This document shows positions 59,795 through 64,000 of a DNA stretch of 64,000 nucleotides, in pieces; position 1 is the first letter of the stretch; each line of letters starts with the position of its first letter. The notes beneath the pieces were generated by a model that worked only from the letters and a program-made list of their open reading frames with translations, ran no database searches and had not been told where the DNA came from. Position numbers and translations under genes: made by a program. The DNA comes from Sinorhizobium sp. 6-70 (GTDB lineage: Bacteria > Pseudomonadota > Alphaproteobacteria > Rhizobiales > Rhizobiaceae): contig NZ_JASKLS010000001.1 in assembly GCF_030124375.1 (NCBI RefSeq), forward strand, positions 602,526-666,525, in the 5' to 3' direction.

Positions 59795-60691
59795 TCAGCG
59801 CCCAAGCTCATCGACCATGAGGTCGATGAAGCGTCTCACGCGCGGCTCCAGGAGACGCTTGCTGGGATAGATCGTCACGATCTTTGCATCGTCGGTCTCG
59901 AGATCGGATAGGACCGGCCGGAGGCGACCCGCAGCCATGTCCGCCGCGACCAGAAAGTCCGGAAGAAACGCGATGCCGAGGCCCGCAATGGCGGCATCCC
60001 GGATCGCCTCTCCGCTATCGAGCCTCAGGCGGCTGCGGCCCTGGGCCTTGACCCACGCACCTCCTTCCCCGCGCAAGCGCCAGCTTTGCCGCTGGTTGCG
60101 ACTGCTGAAGATCAGGCAGTCGTGTGCTGCGAGATCGTCCATCACCAACGGCTCGCCGCGCTCGGCGATGTAGGACGGCGCGGCACAGAGCACCGCCTTG
60201 TATCTGGCGACCACCCGCGAGACGAGCCGCGTGTCCGAAGTCGTAACCCCGATCCTGACCGCCAGATCGAAGCCTTCCTCGACGATGTCCGCCACGCGAT
60301 CGGTGAAGCTCACCTCGACCTGGATCTCGGGCCAGGCCGCAAGGTATTTTCCGATGAGAGGCAGAACCAGAAGCCGCCCGAAGGCATCGGGAACGGTGAG
60401 CCGCAGAACCCCGCGTGGCATGCCGCTCTGCCCGGCAACGCTCGCCTCCGCTTCGTCGATCGAGGCGAGAACCTGCAGCCCGCGTTCGTAGAACACCCGC
60501 CCTTCCTCCGTGAGGCTCAGCGTTCTCGTCGTGCGGTTCAGGAGGCGCGTACCGAGCCTGTTTTCCAGGCGGATGACGGCCTTTCCCGCCGCCGACCGGG
60601 ACAGGCCCATAGCCTGCCCTCCGGCGACGAAGCTCCCTCCGTCGACGACGGCCATGAACACCTGAATGTCATTCAGATTCGCACGCTGCAT
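59795..60691 (-). CDS. LysR-family transcriptional regulator
   Basis: A 298-residue regulator: MQRANLNDIQVFMAVVDGGS, MGLSRSAAGKAVIRLENRLG as recognition helix, and the effector domain (GVLRLTVPDAFGRLLVLPLI, FDLAVRIGVTTSDTRLVSRV, IAGLGIAFLPDFLVAADMAA). It is divergent from the RidA-family gene 370 bp away; the gap holds a repeat, so control of that gene is possible but not compelling. Confidence 0.9.
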   Translation of the reverse strand: MQRANLNDIQVFMAVVDGGSFVAGGQAMGLSRSAAGKAVIRLENRLGTRLLNRTTRTLSLTEEGRVFYERGLQVLASIDEAEASVAGQSGMPRGVLRLTVPDAFGRLLVLPLIGKYLAAWPEIQVEVSFTDRVADIVEEGFDLAVRIGVTTSDTRLVSRVVARYKAVLCAAPSYIAERGEPLVMDDLAAHDCLIFSSRNQRQSWRLRGEGGAWVKAQGRSRLRLDSGEAIRDAAIAGLGIAFLPDFLVAADMAAGRLRPVLSDLETDDAKIVTIYPSKRLLEPRVRRFIDLMVDELGR

Positions 60692-60745
60692 GATGCAACT
60701 CCAAAGTCTCGACTACGGCAGAGGCTCATGCTGCCGCGCATGTCT

Positions 60746-60851
60746 CTAAAGCGCGTCGCGTTCAAACGGCCTCATGCGACGCGCTCTAGCTCTTTGTTTC
60801 ATGCATGTCGTTGTCTCAAAACCGCTGCACACTTTTGAGCGACATGCATAG
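60746..60851. repeat. RIME-like element, variant arms
   Basis: CTAAAGCGCGTCGCGTTCAA...CATGCGACGCGCTCTAG then ATGCATGTCGTTGTCTCAAA ACC...TTTTGAGCGACATGCAT. Same two-palindrome plan with other arm sequences. The remaining 60852-61061 carries only the ribosome site AAGGAAG of the next gene. Confidence 0.75.
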
Positions 60852-61061
60852 TACGACCTGTGGATGCAAGCGATTCAAGCTGTGACGTCGCCGGGCGGGC
60901 TTGGCGTCGCGCGTGTCGCTTCTGTGTGGACGTCCATTCGTCAATCAACCGGCTATAAGGACCGACGCCTCGTCGAGGGCTGCGGACCCGCCTGCCAACG
61001 GGTTGCTGCCTTCGAGCACGTCGCCGCCGAGGCAAGTCATTACCATAGGAAGGAAGCCGAA

Positions 61062-61469
61062 ATGGCACAGTCACTGACGCGTTTGAATCCGCCTGCCCTG
61101 CCCGATGCGGGTGCGCTCGGCTACTCGCAGATCACAACCGTGGAGCCGGGCCGGCTTGCCTTCATTTCCGGGCAGGTCGCCTGGCGCCCAGGCGGCGAGC
61201 CGGCGCCGGATGGCCTCGCGGAACAGGCGGAACTCGTCGTCGCCAACGCGAAGGCGGCTCTCGACGCCATAGGCGCCTCGCCGGAAGACCTCGTCATGGT
61301 GCGCGTCTACATGGTTGATTTGACGCCCGGGCGCATCGAGGAGCTGATGCCATATCTGAGTGCGTTGTTCGACGGCGCGCAGCCGAGCCTCACGGGCGTC
61401 GGTGTCGCCGCTCTGGCCGCGCCCGACTTGCAGCTGGAAATGGAAATGATCGTTCGACTGCCGTCGTGA
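61062..61469 (+). CDS. RidA/YjgF-family protein
   Basis: A 135-residue protein of the RidA superfamily: LGYSQITTVEPGRLAFISGQ, GLAEQAELVVANAKAALDAI, VMVRVYMVDLTPGRIEELMP and PSLTGVGVAALAAPDLQLEM. The classical RidA arginine near the C-terminus (PxRxxV) is replaced by LTGVGV, so it is probably a subgroup member without enamine deaminase activity. Cytosolic. The start at 61062 has AAGGAAGGA upstream; the frame is open for 66 more codons without a site. Confidence 0.88.
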   Translation: MAQSLTRLNPPALPDAGALGYSQITTVEPGRLAFISGQVAWRPGGEPAPDGLAEQAELVVANAKAALDAIGASPEDLVMVRVYMVDLTPGRIEELMPYLSALFDGAQPSLTGVGVAALAAPDLQLEMEMIVRLPS

Positions 61470-61659
61470 GCGGCCGCCTCGCATTGGGCAGGTTTGATCG
61501 CACCACGCCGCGCTGTCTTTGGCCCGCCGCCTTGAGTGCCCGGGTCTGCCTGTGGTAGCCCTTGGGAAACGAGAATGCGTCCCCGATGGCGCAGTCTTCG
61601 CGGCTTAAGCGGTTGATGCGCTGCCGCCTGTTTCCGTCGATTCCGCCCGGAGGCATCTT

Positions 61660-62241
61660 ATGGCCGAGGTCCTGCTGTTTCATCACGCACAGGGGCTGAC
61701 CCGCGGCGTCCGCGCCTTCGCCGAGGAGCTACGGCAGGCCGGGCACACCGTGCACACGCCGGACCTGTTCGACGGGCGCACGTTCCAGAGCATCCCAGAG
61801 GGTCTCGCCTACATCGAAGAGATCGGCTTCGACGAAATGCGCGAGCGCGGCGTCCGCATCGCCGACGACCTGCCCTTCGATCTCGTCTATGCCGGGTTCT
61901 CCTTCGGCGTGCTGCCGGCCCAGAAACTCGCACAAACCCGGCCCGGAGCCCGCGGAGCGCTGCTCTTCCACTCCTGCCTGCCGATCAGCGGCACCTGGGC
62001 CTTCGGGCCATGGCCGGACGGCGTCCCGGTTGAAATCCACGGCATGGACAACGACCCGATCTTCGTCGGCGAAGGCGACATCGACGCTGCCCGCGAGGTC
62101 GTCGAAAAGGCTAAGGACGCCGCGCTTTTCCTCTATCCCGGCGACCAGCACTACTTCGCCGACAGCTCGCTCCCGTCATACGACGCCGACGCCGCCGCGC
62201 TGCTGACCCGGCGGGTGCTTGAGTTCCTGAACCGGGTCTGA
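61660..62241 (+). CDS. Dienelactone hydrolase family protein
   Basis: A 193-residue alpha/beta hydrolase: VLLFHHAQGLTRGVRAFAEE, TPDLFDGRTFQSIPEGLAYI, then the elbow YAGFSFGVLPAQ with Ser81 in place of the Cys of true dienelactone hydrolases, GMDNDPIFV with the Asp, and YPGDQHYFADSS with His164. This Ser form suggests an esterase-like activity. GGAGG is 8 bp before the ATG. Plus-strand neighbour of the RidA gene, 190 bp away. Confidence 0.88.
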   Translation: MAEVLLFHHAQGLTRGVRAFAEELRQAGHTVHTPDLFDGRTFQSIPEGLAYIEEIGFDEMRERGVRIADDLPFDLVYAGFSFGVLPAQKLAQTRPGARGALLFHSCLPISGTWAFGPWPDGVPVEIHGMDNDPIFVGEGDIDAAREVVEKAKDAALFLYPGDQHYFADSSLPSYDADAAALLTRRVLEFLNRV

Positions 62242-62419
62242 AGCGCCGGCGCCCTTATCCCGCGTCTCAACTTATTGGAATCGATCGCGCGCGCTCAGCA
62301 CTATCTGAAAGCGCAGAGATGAATAGTGGCACCTGCGAACGTGCGGCGTCGCCGCCGGGAATGCACATCATGAAAGCACTGAAGGCGACAGGGTCTAACC
62401 ATTCTCGAAGACGGATCGA

Positions 62420-62653
62420 TCAGGTCTTCCCAACGGCTAGAGTTTTCTCCTGAACCAACCGGTCAAGTTCCATTTTGTGCGCAACGTACGATTGTTCGAA
62501 TGTCTCAAGGACCTCATGTGCCAAGGAGGCATCCAAACCGTCCCGCTCAAGTTCGGCGACGATTCTGCGCTGGTTCTCGACGTGGCGGGAAGCTTCGGCC
62601 AAGTGCCGCTCTGCCTCCGCGAGATGGCGTTCGATGATGGCGAGTTCGTCCAT
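62420..62653 (-). CDS. Small coiled-coil hypothetical protein
   Basis: A 77-residue protein almost entirely heptad-patterned helix (IIERHLAEAERHLAEASRHV, NQRRIVAELERDGLDASLAH). It has no signal or membrane segment. Proteins of this kind occur in rhizobia without known role. It precedes nothing in the same direction closely; the MscS-type gene ends 119 bp upstream. Confidence 0.65.
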   Translation of the reverse strand: MDELAIIERHLAEAERHLAEASRHVENQRRIVAELERDGLDASLAHEVLETFEQSYVAHKMELDRLVQEKTLAVGKT

Positions 62654-62771
62654 GCTGCATTAACGCACGATCCGGGAAAAGGCTTCATCGGACAGTCGCC
62701 TGAGCAAGAACATTGACGAAGCGGTGGCCAGATGCACCGCCGGGACTGCACCGTTCCTGCATCGCGCCAGC

Positions 62772-64000
62772 CTACCGTCCCAGGAAGCCGTGAACCCTCC
62801 GCAGGAAGGCACGCTTACCCTCGGCAGGCCCATGGCCGACCCGCGCATCCCCCGCGAGGCCGCAAAGGTGGCGGGCAAGGTCGGTCTGGAGGTTTGGATT
62901 GTCTCGCAACAGGGACTTCACGGCCAGGCTGTCGATCTCATAGGCCTCGACCCCGGTCAGCGCTTCGAATGTTGTCGGTTCGCCGTCGATCGCGTCGGTC
63001 TGCCCGAATATCGCGCCGCATCCCAGTCGCGTGACCTCCGCGCCCTGGCGATAGGCCGCGACGGCTCCCGAGCGGACAAGCATCACGCTTGAGCTGCTTT
63101 CCGCTCGATCGAGCACGAGCTCTCCGGACCGGTATCGCCGCGCCCGCGCCGCGGCTTCAAGCTTCGCCAGCTCTTCCGGTTTCAGGTCGGCGAAGATCGG
63201 GCTGGTCTGAAGCAGGTCCTTCGCCGTCTCCGCGGATGCCGGCTTTGGAACGGCGCTCTCCGTGAGAACGCTGGCCGTTGTTGGCAGGGCGAGCGACAGG
63301 TCCATAGCCGCGCATTGCCGGTAGACGAGATCGATGAGTTCGTTTCGGGCAGGAGTCCGGTCGGCGGGATGCCTGACACGGTATTGCAGCTCGACCTCGA
63401 CCGCCATGGCATCGACGCCCTTGAGAGCGACGATCGGAGCAGGATCGTGAACGATGTAGTTTGCGCCGATCATTGCCCGCCGCATGACCTCGGCGACAAA
63501 GGACGGCGGATGTGTCGCCCTCACGCGGAGCGTCAGGACCTGCTGGTGCGTCTCGTCAGGACGGGTGATGTTGGTGAGCCCGACCTTCGCCAGCACGCTG
63601 TTCGGCAAGACGACGATGTTGTTGGCCGGCGTCAGGACATGGGTCGAACGCCAGGTGTTCTCGACCACCCGCCCTTCAACGCCATCGGCAAGGATGATCC
63701 AGTCACCGATGCCGTAAGGGCGTCCCAGCGTCAAAGCCACGCCGGAAAAAACGTCGTTCAGCGTGCTCTGCAAGGCAAGCCCGAGTATGATCGCGATGAC
63801 GCCCGAGGTCGCGACCAGTGTTCCGATCGCAATGCCGAACACGAAGGAGAGGATGGAGAGCGTCACCCCGAGATAGACGACGGCGACGAACAGGTCCTGA
63901 AGCAGCCGCGCTTCGAGCGGCCTGCCATCCAGCACGATGTAGATGCGGATAAAGCCGATGGTGGACCAGGCCAGATGGACCCACCACAAAATCTTGGCGG
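62772..64000 (-). CDS. MscS-type channel with cyclic-nucleotide-binding domain, 5' end beyond the window
   Basis: At least 409 residues; the frame stays open to the right edge, so the true start lies outside. The visible part begins with membrane helices (WSTIGFIRIYIVLD and LFVAVVYLGVTLSILSFVFG), then the MscS pore and beta domain: VATSGVIAIILGLALQSTLN, DVFSGVALTLGRPYGIGDWI and NTWRSTHVLTPANNIVVLPN. The C-terminal third is a CRP-like cNMP fold (IFADLKPEELAKLEAAARAR, GELVLDRAESSSSVMLVRSG, GAIFGQTDAIDGEPTTFEAL). Such fusions may couple channel gating to cAMP. Two class III cyclases lie in this window, but no link is shown. Confidence 0.9.
   Translation of the reverse strand, partial: AKILWWVHLAWSTIGFIRIYIVLDGRPLEARLLQDLFVAVVYLGVTLSILSFVFGIAIGTLVATSGVIAIILGLALQSTLNDVFSGVALTLGRPYGIGDWIILADGVEGRVVENTWRSTHVLTPANNIVVLPNSVLAKVGLTNITRPDETHQQVLTLRVRATHPPSFVAEVMRRAMIGANYIVHDPAPIVALKGVDAMAVEVELQYRVRHPADRTPARNELIDLVYRQCAAMDLSLALPTTASVLTESAVPKPASAETAKDLLQTSPIFADLKPEELAKLEAAARARRYRSGELVLDRAESSSSVMLVRSGAVAAYRQGAEVTRLGCGAIFGQTDAIDGEPTTFEALTGVEAYEIDSLAVKSLLRDNPNLQTDLARHLCGLAGDARVGHGPAEGKRAFLRRVHGFLGR

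Noticed and set aside
1..64000. tRNA, rRNA, riboswitch or transposase genes
   Set aside because: Scanned for by eye on both strands; none could be recognised. A covariance-model search would be needed to exclude small RNAs.

Overview
The window looks like chromosomal or large-replicon DNA of an alphaproteobacterium of the order Rhizobiales, most likely Rhizobiaceae (Sinorhizobium/Ensifer- or Rhizobium-like). The grounds are a high GC content, an arsenic operon of the arsR / phosphatase-type reductase / aqpS / arsC / arsH kind known from Sinorhizobium meliloti, and many dispersed palindromic intergenic elements resembling rhizobial RIME mosaics. No tRNA, rRNA, transposase or CRISPR array was recognised.

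Layout. 1-3.7 kb is a phage-derived edge: an open-ended minus-strand gene, a divergent S24/HTH repressor, operator-like palindromes on both sides of the repressor, two small unknown genes and two arrays of tandem palindromes. 4-8.6 kb holds housekeeping and stress genes: an FMN-binding split-barrel protein, a GreA-family factor, a PEP-mutase/isocitrate-lyase-family enzyme, DUF2200 and a DUF900-like lipoprotein. 9.2-16.6 kb is a type I secretion locus: a 1330-residue acidic repeat protein with three 531-bp in-phase repeats, then its ABC exporter and membrane-fusion protein; no TolC-type outer membrane partner is present. 16.7-22.3 kb carries a SAM hydrolase/pterin dehydratase pair and assorted small proteins (EthD, DUF899, DUF1236).

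22.3-28.3 kb is an arsenic island of two units. The first is arsR-arsC(phosphatase type)-aqpS-arsC(glutaredoxin type)-arsH. The second is a divergent arsR2-MFS exporter facing a DUF6428-like protein with a cysteine-rich tail, followed by a C45-family acyltransferase/hydrolase. 29-36.7 kb has a secreted protein, a cadherin/VCBS-like surface protein, an L,D-transpeptidase and two different class III nucleotide cyclases. 36.8-45 kb holds LysR-enzyme divergons, a GIY-YIG nuclease gene between inverted repeats, a Tat-exported amidohydrolase and a MazG-like protein.

45.5-53.3 kb is a copper-handling cluster (Cys/His-rich small protein, YcnI, CopC-CopD fusion). Its 3' end is duplicated as a 350-bp direct repeat flanking a compact three-gene cassette: DUF3604 PHP-like protein, membrane-anchored PpiC isomerase and HupE/UreJ-like permease. 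This cassette is the best candidate here for an undescribed functional module. 53.5-64 kb holds a DUF1254 protein, D-Ala-D-Ala ligase, AraC/SDR and LysR/RidA divergons, a dienelactone-hydrolase-family protein and an MscS channel with a cyclic-nucleotide domain that runs off the right edge.

All calls were made by reading the sequence and translations; no database search was possible.
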